Source of the DNA: an uncultured Lachnospiraceae bacterium | GTDB taxonomy: Bacteria; Bacillota; Clostridia; Lachnospirales; Lachnospiraceae | Direction: 5' to 3' | Assembly: GCA_947382355.1 (NCBI GenBank) | Contig: CANCYR010000015.1 | Location: 1-64,000, forward strand | DNA length: 64,000 bases | In this document: one piece after another, positions 52,783 through 63,307 of the stretch | How the letters are laid out: each line of letters begins with the position of its first letter | Position numbering within the stretch: position 1 is the first letter of the stretch | The notes under the pieces: model-generated | What the model saw: the letters and a program-made list of their open reading frames with translations, nothing else | Databases searched by the model: none | Told to the model about the DNA's origin: nothing | Program-made: the position numbers and the translations under genes

Positions 52783-53523
52783 CTATTCAGGCTTAAAAGA
52801 TACTCTCTCTGTGCCCTCTTCATAATCTTCCATGTGAAGTACCCCGGATTTTCCTTCCAGTTCCGGTAAAATATGGCTAAGCTGCATGACTTTTTGGTCA
52901 ATATTTTCCTTTGTGCCTAAAGCGGCCTTCGCCTCCCCGAAATACAATGTCATATTTCCCGATTTGTCAAAATGCATCTTATCTGCATTTATCTCATACT
53001 TATCCAAAAGCTGCGTCATGCTGAGGATTTCTTTAAAAATTTCCTCATCCTCAACAGGAAGCTTTTCGTATAAAACAACATAGCCGTAAGAAAGCCCTGT
53101 TATCTGGGGAATGCCCGGTGTGGCGGCTGATGCGCTTTCCACCACGATGCCTTCCCTGTCAAAATACATATATTTCCCCAGATATGCCACACAGCCTGCC
53201 AGGGCCTTTTCGTATACAGTAATCTTTATGGAATGGGAAGATACAACTTCCACCGACATGGACTCAATAAAGGGCACATCCGAAATATCCCTGTCATGAT
53301 ATTTCAGCGCCAGAAACAGAGAATTGCCCGAAAGCCCTCCCTTTAGTATCATTTCCTGAATTTCTTCTTTTGTGTAATGTTCATTCCCGGTTACTTCCAC
53401 TTCTGTTACCTTATAGTAACTGGTTAAGAAAAAGAATCCGGAGCATACCATAATTATACATGCCAGAACAAAAAATATTCTTATTCGGTTTTTCATAAAA
53501 AAATGTTCATTCACTTTTTTCAA
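52783..53523 (-). CDS. divIB: Cell division protein DivIB/FtsQ
   Basis: The 246-residue protein has a short cytoplasmic start, one helix (about 12-33), a POTRA domain (YYKVTEVEVTGNEHYTKEEIQEMIL) and a beta domain. It links division proteins at the septum. The start is TTG with GGAG upstream and overlaps the murA stop by 17 bases. Confidence 0.88.
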   Translation of the reverse strand: MKKVNEHFFMKNRIRIFFVLACIIMVCSGFFFLTSYYKVTEVEVTGNEHYTKEEIQEMILKGGLSGNSLFLALKYHDRDISDVPFIESMSVEVVSSHSIKITVYEKALAGCVAYLGKYMYFDREGIVVESASAATPGIPQITGLSYGYVVLYEKLPVEDEEIFKEILSMTQLLDKYEINADKMHFDKSGNMTLYFGEAKAALGTKENIDQKVMQLSHILPELEGKSGVLHMEDYEEGTERVSFKPE

Positions 53524-54760
53524 TCTTAGCTCCCAAGCATCTTAAATCTCTTACGATATCTTCATAGCCTCTCTCTATATAAGAAAGACCTGCTATCTTT
53601 GTTCTTCCCTCTGCCAAAAGCCCGGCAATCACCAGTGCAGCACCTCCCCGCAGTTCTTCCGCCTCCACTTCCATTCCGTTAAGTCCCTTTACCCCGTAAA
53701 TCAATGCCTGATTTTCCTTTTGAAAGATTCTGGCTCCCATACGGTTTAGTTCCTTTATCACACGGAACCGGTCTTCAAAAATCGTTTCCCGTATAATACT
53801 GATTCCGTCTGCCCTTGCAAGTACTGCCATAAGAGGAGATTGGAGATCCGTTGGAAATCCGGGATAGACCCTTGTTTCCATAAACGGTATGGATTTATCC
53901 GCCTCTTCTCCGTTTAAAAAAATCTTATCCCCCTCGATATGAAGCTTAGCGCCTAAGTTCCTTAACATAAGAAGCAGGGAATCCATCTGCCATACCGGAG
54001 CATTTTCCAAAAGGACCGCCCCTCTTGTAGCAACTCCTGCCAACAGATAGGTGCCGGCAACAATCCGGTCCGGAACCACGGTAAACTCTGTTTCCTGTAA
54101 AGCCGCCACTCCTTCAATCTCCAACGTTTCTGTACCTATGCCTTGAATCCTTGCCCCTGCCTTTTTCAAAAAACAGCATACTTCTATGACTTCCGGTTCC
54201 TTTGCCGCTCCCTTTATGACAGTAGTGCCTTTTGCAAGCACTGCAGCCAACACGATATTCTGTGTGGCTCCTACGCTTGGAAAAGGAAGAAAAATTTCAC
54301 TTCCCACAAGCTCCCTGACACCGGCACCTATTGTCTCATCTTCTTCGGTAAATTCCACTCCAAGCCTTTGCAGGGCTTCTAAATGCATATCAATAGGGCG
54401 CTCACCTATTACACAGCCTCCCGGGTAATGAATGGATACTTCTTTTTCTCTTGCCAGCATGGCTCCTATGAAAATAATTGAGGAACGCATGACCTTTACA
54501 TATTCCTCCGGCAGCACAGTGTTACAAATATCTTTTGCATCTATTTCCAGGCAATGCCCTATGAAGCTTACCTTGCAGCCTATGTTTTCCAATATTTTAA
54601 TCATGGAAAATATATCCGTTATCCTTGGACAATTATGTATCACTGACACACCCCTTATTAGTATAGATGCCGCTAACAGAGGCAGTGCTGCATTCTTTGA
54701 GCCTTGTATGCTCACTTCTCCGCATAAGGTATTCCCACCTGTGATATCAATAGACTTCAT
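53507..54760 (-). CDS. murA: UDP-N-acetylglucosamine 1-carboxyvinyltransferase
   Basis: The 417-residue enzyme performs the first committed step of peptidoglycan synthesis. It shows GSKNAALPLLAASIL with the substrate Lys, YPGGCVIGERPIDMH with the catalytic Cys, and TRVYPGFPTDLQSPLMAVL. Cys (not Asp) means fosfomycin sensitivity would be expected. It lies between ftsW and divIB. Confidence 0.95.
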   Translation of the reverse strand: MKSIDITGGNTLCGEVSIQGSKNAALPLLAASILIRGVSVIHNCPRITDIFSMIKILENIGCKVSFIGHCLEIDAKDICNTVLPEEYVKVMRSSIIFIGAMLAREKEVSIHYPGGCVIGERPIDMHLEALQRLGVEFTEEDETIGAGVRELVGSEIFLPFPSVGATQNIVLAAVLAKGTTVIKGAAKEPEVIEVCCFLKKAGARIQGIGTETLEIEGVAALQETEFTVVPDRIVAGTYLLAGVATRGAVLLENAPVWQMDSLLLMLRNLGAKLHIEGDKIFLNGEEADKSIPFMETRVYPGFPTDLQSPLMAVLARADGISIIRETIFEDRFRVIKELNRMGARIFQKENQALIYGVKGLNGMEVEAEELRGGAALVIAGLLAEGRTKIAGLSYIERGYEDIVRDLRCLGAKIEKSE

Positions 54761-54846
54761 ATTCCACCTTCTAAGTATTTTTTAGTCAAGGAAATCCAAA
54801 TCTATTTCTATCCTATGCGGATTTTTCGAAAATGTGTCTTTTTTCT

Positions 54847-56037
54847 TTATCCTACATCATTTAACCGAATACCCTTGGATACACTTAACACAAGCCCGAT
54901 TTCTGAAAGCAGAAACAGAACCGAAGTGCCTCCATAGCTGATAAAGGGCAATGAAATTCCGGTGTTTGGTATGGTATTGGTAACTACTGCAATGTTCAGG
55001 ATTACCTGAATGGCTATATGCCCTAACACTCCTACCACCAAAAGCGCTCCAAACAAATCAGTGGCATTATTGGCAATTACCATAAACCTCCATATGAGAA
55101 GAATAAAAAGCAATATAATGGACAACGCCCCAAAAAGCCCAAGCTCCTCACAAATAATGGAAAAAATCATATCATTCTGGGCTTCCGGCAAAAAGCCCAG
55201 CTTTTGCATGGAACGCCCCAGTCCCTTGCCGAAAAGGTTACCGGAACCAATTGCATACAACGCCTGCAGCGTCTGGAAACCTTCATCAGAAGCATATTTT
55301 TCCGGGTCCAGCCATGCGATGATACGGTCGCCCCGGAATCCTGCATCCGACTGTATTCCCCCATCCACTGCTGCATCCGCCTGACCTTCTGCATTTTTTA
55401 CAATAACAAATACAATCAGGGCCGCAGCCGCACAAACACCCAGCGCCAGCAGCACGAATCTTTTATAATCCGGCGCTGCCACAAAAACCATCAACACTGC
55501 AATTCCCCCAACGATAATCGCAGAGCTTAAATTATTGGTTACTTTCCAGATTAAAAGACAGATAGGAGCTGCTGCGCCTACTGCCAGCCCAAAGCCTTTC
55601 CATGTGCGGATTCCTTTTCCCATCTTACAGACTAAAACCGCCAGAAACAAAATCATGGCAAGCTTTGCAATTTCTGCCGGCTGAATGGATAAAGGACCAA
55701 GCCTCAGCCATCTCCTTGCACCTTTTACTTCCTTTCCTAATGGTGTCATAACCAGCAAAATCAGTATTACTGCTACTATGTAACCAAGCACTGCAAATCT
55801 TTCCCAGAAATGGTAGTTAATCCTTGACACGATAATCATGCAGACGATTCCCAACGCCGTGGAAAGAAGCTGCTTTTTCAAATAATACGCAGAATCTCCA
55901 TAATCCAGAGCTGCTTCATAGGAGCTGGTAGAATAAAGCATTACCAGACCAAACCCCAGCAAAAACAGCACGATGAACAGCAATGTATAATCAAAGAAAT
56001 ATTCTTCACGTTTTCTGTTCTTCCTTCTTACCGACAC
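54847..56037 (-). CDS. SEDS peptidoglycan glycosyltransferase FtsW/SpoVE
   Basis: The 396-residue protein has about ten helices and the SEDS motifs KQLLSTALG, GARRWLRLGPLSIQPAEIAKLAMI, the extracytoplasmic GLGRSMQKLGFLPEAQNDMIFSII and GISLPFISYGGTS. In place of the common HTDF the loop reads QNDM. It polymerises glycan strands with a class B PBP, either at the division septum or in spore cortex; the genomic position allows both. GTG start with AAGAGGAAGG upstream. Confidence 0.92.
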   Translation of the reverse strand: MSVRRKNRKREEYFFDYTLLFIVLFLLGFGLVMLYSTSSYEAALDYGDSAYYLKKQLLSTALGIVCMIIVSRINYHFWERFAVLGYIVAVILILLVMTPLGKEVKGARRWLRLGPLSIQPAEIAKLAMILFLAVLVCKMGKGIRTWKGFGLAVGAAAPICLLIWKVTNNLSSAIIVGGIAVLMVFVAAPDYKRFVLLALGVCAAAALIVFVIVKNAEGQADAAVDGGIQSDAGFRGDRIIAWLDPEKYASDEGFQTLQALYAIGSGNLFGKGLGRSMQKLGFLPEAQNDMIFSIICEELGLFGALSIILLFILLIWRFMVIANNATDLFGALLVVGVLGHIAIQVILNIAVVTNTIPNTGISLPFISYGGTSVLFLLSEIGLVLSVSKGIRLNDVG

Positions 56038-56062
56038 AGACCTTCCTCTTTTCTAATCATTC

Positions 56063-57019
56063 TCAAATACCAAGCAATGCCACCAGACACAAAACTGCTG
56101 TAACAATGGCAAATACTGCCACCACCTTTGTCTCCTTCCATCCGCAAAGCTCAAAATGATGGTGAATAGGCGCCATCTTAAAAATACGTTTTCCGCCTGT
56201 CAGTTTAAAGAAACTAACCTGCAGAATAACGGATACTACCTCTATCAGATAAATAAAACCTACAATCACAATAAACAAAGGCATCTGCATCATATATGCC
56301 GCCGCCGCTACAAATCCTCCGAGGGCAAGGGAGCCGGTGTCACCCATAAAGACACTGGCAGGGTGTACATTAAACAGCAGAAAGCCTAAAAGCGCCCCTA
56401 CCGTTGCACAGGTAATCGGTTCAATCCCACTGCCGGTTCCCACTGCAACTACGGAAAAAAAGGTTGCTACCAAAATAGTGACGCTGGTTGCCAGTCCGTC
56501 AAGTCCATCCGTAAAATTGGTTCCATTTACAGTTGCAATCATGACAAAAAATAAAAACGGCACATTTAAGATGCCTAAATCCAGATACTTCCCGGAGAAA
56601 AAAGGAATTTTCATGGAAAGGCTGATATTTAATACATTCACTACATAATAAGCAAATACCGCCGTTACGATAAATTGCAAAAGCATTTTCTGCCATGCCC
56701 TAAGCCCCATGGAACGCTTTAATACAACCTTGATATAATCATCTATAAATCCTATCAGCCCAAATCCAAGAGTGGAAAACAGAATAGGCATGATTTTCGG
56801 ATATTCTTTTACATATAAAAGGGATGTGACCGTAATTGCAGCCAGAATTATAATTCCTCCCATAGTAGGAGTCCCTGTTTTCTTCAGATGGCTTTCCGGT
56901 CCCTCTTCCCTCACCGTCTGCCCTGCTTTTACCTTCCTTAAAAAGGGTATCATAACAGGCCCGAGAGCCGCACTGATTACAAATGCTATCAAAACCGGTA
57001 TTATAATTCTGTTTATCAT
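56063..57019 (-). CDS. mraY: Phospho-N-acetylmuramoyl-pentapeptide transferase
   Basis: The 318-residue membrane enzyme makes lipid I. About ten helices and the family motifs are present: GTPTMGGI, FIDDYIKV, NFTDGLDGLAT, FMGDTGSLALGG and PIHHHFEL. It lies between the second PBP gene and ftsW. Confidence 0.97.
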   Translation of the reverse strand: MINRIIIPVLIAFVISAALGPVMIPFLRKVKAGQTVREEGPESHLKKTGTPTMGGIIILAAITVTSLLYVKEYPKIMPILFSTLGFGLIGFIDDYIKVVLKRSMGLRAWQKMLLQFIVTAVFAYYVVNVLNISLSMKIPFFSGKYLDLGILNVPFLFFVMIATVNGTNFTDGLDGLATSVTILVATFFSVVAVGTGSGIEPITCATVGALLGFLLFNVHPASVFMGDTGSLALGGFVAAAAYMMQMPLFIVIVGFIYLIEVVSVILQVSFFKLTGGKRIFKMAPIHHHFELCGWKETKVVAVFAIVTAVLCLVALLGI

Positions 57020-57098
57020 GTTCTTATTTTCCTTTCACATTCCAACCGCTGAACAATCTTTCTGAAATATCCTTTCCCGGCGGTTTCTTTTTCACACA

Positions 57099-58811
57099 TT
57101 ACTTAGTATAATCTATTTTTTCCAAATAAGGAAGAATATTTTCAAAAAGCTTTTTTACCACCGGTGCGGCAATCTGTCCGCCGTAATAAATTCCTTTTGG
57201 ATGGTTGATGACCACAAGGGCAAGCACCTTCGGATTATCTGAAGGATAAAATCCCAGAAAGGAGGCAATGTATTTTCCGCTTCCTCTTGGAAGAGTCTGG
57301 CTGGTAGCTGTTTTTCCGCCTATAGCAAAGCCTTCTATCTGAGCCTTCTTTCCTCCCCCGTTTTCCACTACCTGTTGTAAAATCATTCTCATAGTTTCTG
57401 ACGTTTCTTTGGAAACTATACCCTTTTTCACCGGATACGTAAAAGTTTCCACCGTATTTCCTTTTGCATCTTTTGCTTCCACGCCAAAATGGGGAGTAAT
57501 GCGGTTTCCGCCGTTTACAATAGAGCTTACAGTAGTGGCAAGCTGAATGGGAGTTATTTGAAAGGACTGTCCGAAAGAAACCGTTGCCAGCTCCACCTGA
57601 CCCATATTCTCCTTCTTGTGCATGATGGTGCCCGCTTCACCCGGAAGGTCCACCCCTGTCTTTTCCAAAAGCCCGAACTGCCGGAAATAGGAATAATACC
57701 TGTCCACTCCAAGCCTTAATCCCACATCTACAAATACGGGATTACAGGAATTCATAGTTGCCTGTATGAAATTTTCCCCGCCATGACCGGTTGTTTTATG
57801 GCACCTTATCTTCCGGTCCTCCACAATAATAAAGCCCGGACAGGAAAAAGTATCGTTTACCGTTACTACTCCTGCTTCCAATGCTGCCGTAGCAGTTATG
57901 ATTTTAAATGTGGAGCCCGGCTCATAAGTATCGTTTATCACTCCGTTTCTCCACATTTGATTTAATGCATCCTGTGTAGTTTCTCCCCCATTCAACAGGG
58001 TAAAAGGGTCATTTAAATGGAACTCCGGCAAATTTACCATTGCCAGTATTTCACCGTTTTGAGGATTCATTACCAGCATGGAAACCGCATCCGCCTCTTT
58101 TGCTTCCATAACCTGTTTACAAAGCTGGGTGGCATAGGACTGAATATTAAAATCCATACTAATATACAAATCATTTCCGGGAACGGGTTCTTTTCTGTTT
58201 TCCCCTTCTTTGTCAATTTCCACTCCCCTTGCATCGGTTATCGTATAAATTATGCCGTCCTCTCCTTTTAAATAATCCTCATATTTTACTTCCAGACCGA
58301 TAATTCCCTGATTATCACTTCCCGTAAAACCAAGAACCTTGCTGGCAAGCTCGTCAAAAGGATAAAACCTTTTGTAATCCTCATCCACTTTGACCCCTGC
58401 CAGATTGTATCCCCTTATAATATCTCCTGTTTCCTTGCTCACATTACTTTTTATCTTTTCTATAGATGATACTTTTTCTACTTTTTTCTTTGCCGTCTCC
58501 TCTGATATACCAAGCTCCTTTACCAGCATTGCCATAACCTTTTCCGGTTCCTCTATCTGGCTGTGGATAACTGATATGGTGCAGACTGTCCGGTTGGTAG
58601 CCAGCACCTGTCCGGTAGAATCTATAATCTTTCCTCTTGCGGCTTTTATGGTTCTTTCCCTTTCATGAAGATCTTCCGCCAGCCTGGTGTAATACTCGCC
58701 CTGATAAATCATCAGATAAATCAGTCTTCCCCCAAGCCCCACAAGAGCCATGGTGCAGCACAAAAACAATACTACTATCTTTTTTCGATTATAAGTTTTA
58801 TATCCCCGCAT
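57099..58811 (-). CDS. Class B penicillin-binding protein (SpoVD/FtsI type) with KTAT motif
   Basis: The 570-residue transpeptidase has one N-terminal helix, a dimerisation domain (EREKTIKAARGKIIDSTG-type RGKI motif) and a transpeptidase domain. That domain has YEPGSTFKII (SxxK), MNSCNPVF (SxN) and IGGKTATSQ. The last motif is KTAT where KTGT is usual. There is no PASTA domain. It is the second of two tandem class B PBPs here, so one probably serves division and one sporulation. It acts outside the membrane. Confidence 0.88.
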   Translation of the reverse strand: MRGYKTYNRKKIVVLFLCCTMALVGLGGRLIYLMIYQGEYYTRLAEDLHERERTIKAARGKIIDSTGQVLATNRTVCTISVIHSQIEEPEKVMAMLVKELGISEETAKKKVEKVSSIEKIKSNVSKETGDIIRGYNLAGVKVDEDYKRFYPFDELASKVLGFTGSDNQGIIGLEVKYEDYLKGEDGIIYTITDARGVEIDKEGENRKEPVPGNDLYISMDFNIQSYATQLCKQVMEAKEADAVSMLVMNPQNGEILAMVNLPEFHLNDPFTLLNGGETTQDALNQMWRNGVINDTYEPGSTFKIITATAALEAGVVTVNDTFSCPGFIIVEDRKIRCHKTTGHGGENFIQATMNSCNPVFVDVGLRLGVDRYYSYFRQFGLLEKTGVDLPGEAGTIMHKKENMGQVELATVSFGQSFQITPIQLATTVSSIVNGGNRITPHFGVEAKDAKGNTVETFTYPVKKGIVSKETSETMRMILQQVVENGGGKKAQIEGFAIGGKTATSQTLPRGSGKYIASFLGFYPSDNPKVLALVVINHPKGIYYGGQIAAPVVKKLFENILPYLEKIDYTK

Positions 58812-58891
58812 ATGGTCTCCGTGAAATATTCTTACTTATAATCTATTGTGGAATTTCCTTTCTTATTCCAGTATTCGTTTCTCTTTCATTC

Positions 58892-61357
58892 TCACCGGCT
58901 TCCTTCCTCATCCGTATCCTCCTGCTCATTCTCGCTTGGAGTTCCTGATATATCGCCGATGGTGGAAAACAACGGGTCTATATATTCCATTGTGTCCGGA
59001 TCCACTTTATAACCGGTAAGAGGGTCTATAATATTCCCATTCTCATCATAAGTATAATCCGGTTTTTCCGTCTCTTCTTCCTGCTCTGTTTCCTCCTCTG
59101 CGCCTTCCTCTTCATTATTTTCCACAGAATTTTCACTGACGCTTTCTAATATTTTAAGCTTTCTCAGCTCTTCCTCCTGCTCCTCTGTCAGCTGTTCAGT
59201 GCGGAATATATTCATATAGGGAAGAATTTCCGTAAATATTCCTTTTGCAATTTCCTGTGCAAAGGTGGAATGGGGCTGGTCTTCCACATTGGGCCTGTCT
59301 ACTACTACATACACTACAACCTGAGGATCATCTGCAGGTGCATAACCGATAAAAGATACCACATATTGTCCCTGCTTACGGGGATAGGTTTCCGCCGTTC
59401 CCGTTTTTCCGCCAATCATATATCCGGCCGGCACCGCAGTAGTTCCTGTTCCCGTTATACAGACCGCATTCAAATATGTCCTCATTTTTTCTGAGGTCTC
59501 TGCAGATACTACCTGCTTTAACACCCTTGGAGCAATGGTTTCTGCAGTGGAACCATCCGGATTCTGAATTTCTGTAGCTATATGGGGCTCATAATAATAG
59601 CCTCCGTTAATAATAGAACAAAAAGCATTTGCTAACTGTATCATAGTTACCTTATACCCCTGTCCGAAAGTGGAAATAGCCAAATCCGACCTTACCATGG
59701 CATCCGCATCATAAATCAGATTAGCAGTCCTTGCTTCTCCCGCCAAATCAATATTTGTTTTTAATCCGATGTTAAAGTTGGTAAGATATTTCATAAATGT
59801 TTCTGTCCCAATAGCATCTCCCATATACATAAGCGCCACATTACAGGACTGCTCTAGAGAGCCTGACACATTTACGCTTCCATGTCCGCCTGTCTTGTGG
59901 CAATGAATATGGTGTCCGCTCACTTCCAGCTGCCCGGTACAGTCATAGTACTCATTTCCTTTCAGCTTTCCGGAATCCAATCCAATTGCGACCGTCATTG
60001 CTTTTGCTGTAGAGCCCGGTTCAAATGCATCCTGAATGCAGTAATTTCTCCAATACCCCTGCAAAGTATCGAGAAAGGTATTTTCCTCCTCCATTTTTGC
60101 AATTTCCTCCGGCGAATAATAAGCGGAAATATCCCTTGGATTATTTAAATCATAGTCCGGATAAGCTGCCATTGCCAAAACATTCCCTGTTTTAGGATTC
60201 ATGACGATTACGCCTGTATGCTTGCTTCCAAGCTCTCCTTCCCTGTATTCGCCTTTATGCTCATCATTGAATTTCTTTATGTATTTTTCTACAATTTTCT
60301 GTATATTGGCATCTAAGGATGTAACCACATTTTTTCCGTCCACTGCCGCTTTTGTGGTACGTTCTAATGCGGAATCATCATTTAAATATCCATATTCCCT
60401 TCCGTTGGTACCGTTTAAAATATCACTATAATATGCTTCCAGTCCATTGGTTCCCACATTATCCTTGCTTGTAAAGCCCAGAGTGTGACAGGCAAGGCTT
60501 CCAAAGGGATAAATTCTTTTATATTCTTCTTCAAACCAGATACCCTTAATATTCTTCCCTTTTTCCTTGTCAGCCTGCAGTTCTAAAAAAGGGCTGATTT
60601 CTTCATAAGTAAGCTGTTTTTTCACTACATAATATTTGTCTTTGGGCTTTTCTGATAAATGGAGCCTTAATTCATTTGCGTCAATTCCAAAACAGGTATT
60701 CACTGCCGATACAGTGGGCTCCACATATGCCTGCTTGGAATTGATGACACTGGCATCCACTACAAGATTGTATACCTTTTCACTATAGGCAAGCTTGATT
60801 CCTTTAGCGTCCAGAATATCTCCTCTTTTGTAAGGCAGCACCTTACTGTTGTATTCCTGCTGGGACAGTACCTGTTTTTTATAATTTTGGCTGTCTTCCT
60901 TATTGATTGCATAAAGCCTCATACTTAAACCCATGAAAGCTAACAGCACTATAATAAACAGCACTGCTAGCTTTTTCTGCATTCTTATGGTAAATCTTGT
61001 GCCAGTCCCCTTCCGTGCCGCTTCCTGACGGCGGGCGTTTAATTCCTGCGCTTCCACCCTGACCTGACGGTTTCTGTTCTCCTGTTTTCTCCTGTTTCTT
61101 TGATTATTTCTGCTTGCAGCGCTTCTTGCATTTTCCCGAAAGCGGTTACCCTGTTTACTTTCATTATCTGCGCTCCGCCTTCCCGCCATGCTTCGACTGC
61201 TGTTTAAGTAATTCCTGTTCTCCGGGTTACGGCTGCTGTTTGAACGATTCCTGTTTTCCAGATTCCGGCTGCTGTTTAAGCGATTTCCGTTTTCCGGATT
61301 CCGGCTGCTTCTCTGATGATTCCGATTTCTTTTATATTTTCTGTTTTCTGTGCTCAT
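58892..61357 (-). CDS. Class B penicillin-binding protein, large, with repetitive N-terminus and acidic tail
   Basis: The 821-residue protein has a cytoplasmic Asn/Arg-rich N-terminus of about 100 residues with near-repeats of SSRNPENRN, one helix (about 125-145), a dimerisation domain (YKRGDILDAKGIKLAYS) and a transpeptidase domain. That domain shows FEPGSTAKAM, QSCNVALM and IGGKTGTAET. A Glu-rich C-terminal tail of about 80 residues follows. It lies next to ftsL, the usual place of the divisional FtsI. The ATG at 61357 has AAGGGAAG upstream. Confidence 0.9.
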   Translation of the reverse strand: MSTENRKYKRNRNHQRSSRNPENGNRLNSSRNLENRNRSNSSRNPENRNYLNSSRSMAGRRSADNESKQGNRFRENARSAASRNNQRNRRKQENRNRQVRVEAQELNARRQEAARKGTGTRFTIRMQKKLAVLFIIVLLAFMGLSMRLYAINKEDSQNYKKQVLSQQEYNSKVLPYKRGDILDAKGIKLAYSEKVYNLVVDASVINSKQAYVEPTVSAVNTCFGIDANELRLHLSEKPKDKYYVVKKQLTYEEISPFLELQADKEKGKNIKGIWFEEEYKRIYPFGSLACHTLGFTSKDNVGTNGLEAYYSDILNGTNGREYGYLNDDSALERTTKAAVDGKNVVTSLDANIQKIVEKYIKKFNDEHKGEYREGELGSKHTGVIVMNPKTGNVLAMAAYPDYDLNNPRDISAYYSPEEIAKMEEENTFLDTLQGYWRNYCIQDAFEPGSTAKAMTVAIGLDSGKLKGNEYYDCTGQLEVSGHHIHCHKTGGHGSVNVSGSLEQSCNVALMYMGDAIGTETFMKYLTNFNIGLKTNIDLAGEARTANLIYDADAMVRSDLAISTFGQGYKVTMIQLANAFCSIINGGYYYEPHIATEIQNPDGSTAETIAPRVLKQVVSAETSEKMRTYLNAVCITGTGTTAVPAGYMIGGKTGTAETYPRKQGQYVVSFIGYAPADDPQVVVYVVVDRPNVEDQPHSTFAQEIAKGIFTEILPYMNIFRTEQLTEEQEEELRKLKILESVSENSVENNEEEGAEEETEQEEETEKPDYTYDENGNIIDPLTGYKVDPDTMEYIDPLFSTIGDISGTPSENEQEDTDEEGSR

Positions 61358-61373
61358 GACTTCCCTTTCAGAT

Positions 61374-61868
61374 TTACGGCATTTCAGTGTACTGGCGAAC
61401 ATAATCATCCTTTGCGCCTTCCACATTGATTACCTGGCCTTCTTCTGCATATTTCATGCCAAGCTCCTCAATAGCGATTCTTTTTACCTCTTCTAAATCT
61501 ACATTGCTGACAGCCCTGCTGTATTCTTCGTTATTTTTCAGCCGCAAATCATTTAATTCGCTTTCCATGGATGCAATTCTTTCCATGGCCATTGTATTAT
61601 CGGACTGAAGCCTTATATATCCAATTAAGACTCCTGCTGCCACCATCATTGCCACCGCAAGGAACAGCACATATCCCAGACTCATTCCGGCTGCCTTTTC
61701 ACGGTTTTTCCGTGCGGCATTGCTTAGCTTCTTTTTAGGCTTTTCTTCAATTGCGGTAGTGACGTCCAGCTTTCTTACTGTATTCCCGTACACATAGGAG
61801 CTGTTTCCAGCCGTCCTTCTGTCGTATGTATTTCTTCTTTGATTTGTTCTAACCTGCCTTGTTGCCAT
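61374..61868 (-). CDS. ftsL: FtsL-like cell division protein
   Basis: The 164-residue bitopic protein has a basic cytoplasmic start, one helix (about 63-85, GYVLFLAVAMMVAAGVLIGYI) and a coiled-coil region (MERIASMESELNDLRLKNNEE) followed by the IAIEELGMKYAEEGQVI segment typical of FtsL. Position between rsmH and a class B PBP supports this. Confidence 0.85.
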   Translation of the reverse strand: MATRQVRTNQRRNTYDRRTAGNSSYVYGNTVRKLDVTTAIEEKPKKKLSNAARKNREKAAGMSLGYVLFLAVAMMVAAGVLIGYIRLQSDNTMAMERIASMESELNDLRLKNNEEYSRAVSNVDLEEVKRIAIEELGMKYAEEGQVINVEGAKDDYVRQYTEMP

Positions 61869-61873
61869 ATTCT

Positions 61874-62809
61874 TTATTTCCTTTTCTCAAAAATTCTCAG
61901 CTTTGCGCTTTTTGCCCGTTTATTTGCTTCTATTTCCTCTTTTCTCGGAAGAACAGGTTTTCTGGTAATGACCTTTCCCTTTGACTGATTGCCGCATACA
62001 CAAACCGGAAAATCCGGAGGGCATGTACAGGGATTTTCACTCTTTCGAAATGCATTCTTTACAATTCTGTCTTCTAAGGAATGGAAGGTAATAATGCAAA
62101 GCCTTCCTCCCGGATTTAGTAAATCCACCATATCTTCTAATGTATCTTTTAATACATCCAGCTCTCTGTTACAGGCAATCCGTATTGCCTGAAAAGTCTT
62201 TTTGGACGGATGCCCGCCGCCTGTCCGCATTTTAGCCGGTATGGCAGCCTTAATGATTTCATTCAGCTGATAGGTAGTAAGGATGGGGCCATTCTCCCTT
62301 TCCTTAACAATATGCTTTGCTATATTTTTTGCAAAGCTGTCTTCTCCATAATCCTTTATGATATGATACAGCTCTGTTTCAGAATATTCATTGACAATAT
62401 CCTTTGCCGTCAGGCTCTGTCTTGTATCCATGCGCATGTCAAGCTTTGTATCATATTTATAGGAAAAACCTCTTTCTATCGTATCCAGCTGATAAGAAGA
62501 AACTCCCAAATCCAACAGGATTCCGTCAACGGACAAAATCCCAAGCTCCTTTAAGACCTGCCTCATTGCTTCATAATTGCTTCTTACAATGGTGACCTTA
62601 TGGGCAAATTCCCTTAATCGTTCACCTGCCGCCGTAATGGCAGCTTCATCCTGGTCAATTCCTATAAGCCTTCCGTTTTCCAACTGTCCGGCCACTTCAT
62701 AAGCATGTCCGCCGCCGCCTAAGGTGCCATCCACATAAATGCCATCCGGCTTTATGTTCAATCCTTCAATTGTTTCCTTTAATAAAACCGATTTATGTGA
62801 AAATGTCAT
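61874..62809 (-). CDS. rsmH: 16S rRNA (cytosine(1402)-N(4))-methyltransferase
   Basis: The 311-residue enzyme shows [26 protein letters not shown] (SAM site), [32 protein letters not shown] and [11 protein letters not shown]. It is the second gene of the cluster after mraZ, as usual. AGAGGGG precedes the ATG. Confidence 0.97.
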   Translation of the reverse strand: MTFSHKSVLLKETIEGLNIKPDGIYVDGTLGGGGHAYEVAGQLENGRLIGIDQDEAAITAAGERLREFAHKVTIVRSNYEAMRQVLKELGILSVDGILLDLGVSSYQLDTIERGFSYKYDTKLDMRMDTRQSLTAKDIVNEYSETELYHIIKDYGEDSFAKNIAKHIVKERENGPILTTYQLNEIIKAAIPAKMRTGGGHPSKKTFQAIRIACNRELDVLKDTLEDMVDLLNPGGRLCIITFHSLEDRIVKNAFRKSENPCTCPPDFPVCVCGNQSKGKVITRKPVLPRKEEIEANKRAKSAKLRIFEKRK

Positions 62810-62835
62810 ATGCCCCTCTGCTCATATGGCAAACA

Positions 62836-63267
62836 CTAAATGCTAAATCCCAATTCTGCCATATGTTCTGCGATTTCTTCCATATCGTCATAATTGCATG
62901 TGCCTTCAAATCTTTCCCTGCTCCAGATTTCTATCCGGCTTCCTACGCCTATCAGTGTTACGTCCTTTTGCAAATCTGCAAATTCCCGGAGCACATTGGG
63001 TACAAGGATTCTTCCCTGCTTGTCCACTTCCACGCCGGCTGCCCCGGCTAAGAAGAAACGTACGAATTGTCTGGCTTCTTTATTGGTGATGGGCAGTGAT
63101 TTCAGCTTTTCTTCAAAGGCGTTCCATTCTTTTTGGTCATACACAAAGAGACATCCGTCCAAACCTTTCGTCACAACAAATTCATCTCCAAGTGCATCAC
63201 GAAATTTTGAAGGGACAATGAGACGGCCTTTTGTATCGATTGTATGACTGTACTCTCCCATGAACAT
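62836..63267 (-). CDS. mraZ: Transcriptional regulator MraZ
   Basis: The 143-residue protein has two SpoVT/AbrB-like halves: MGEYSHTIDTKGRLIVPSKFR and FLAGAAGVEVDKQGRILVP. MraZ represses its own division cluster by binding short repeats. The ATG at 63267 has AGGTGA upstream. Four matching boxes lie in the leader. Confidence 0.96.
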   Translation of the reverse strand: MFMGEYSHTIDTKGRLIVPSKFRDALGDEFVVTKGLDGCLFVYDQKEWNAFEEKLKSLPITNKEARQFVRFFLAGAAGVEVDKQGRILVPNVLREFADLQKDVTLIGVGSRIEIWSRERFEGTCNYDDMEEIAEHMAELGFSI

Positions 63268-63307
63268 AATAATCACCTGTGTGGTTTTGACAGACGGAGA
63301 GGTGTCT

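Noticed and set aside
52695..52901. 68-codon minus-strand frame between ftsZ and divIB
   Set aside because: Out of frame with divIB and overlapping its 3' end; no signals.
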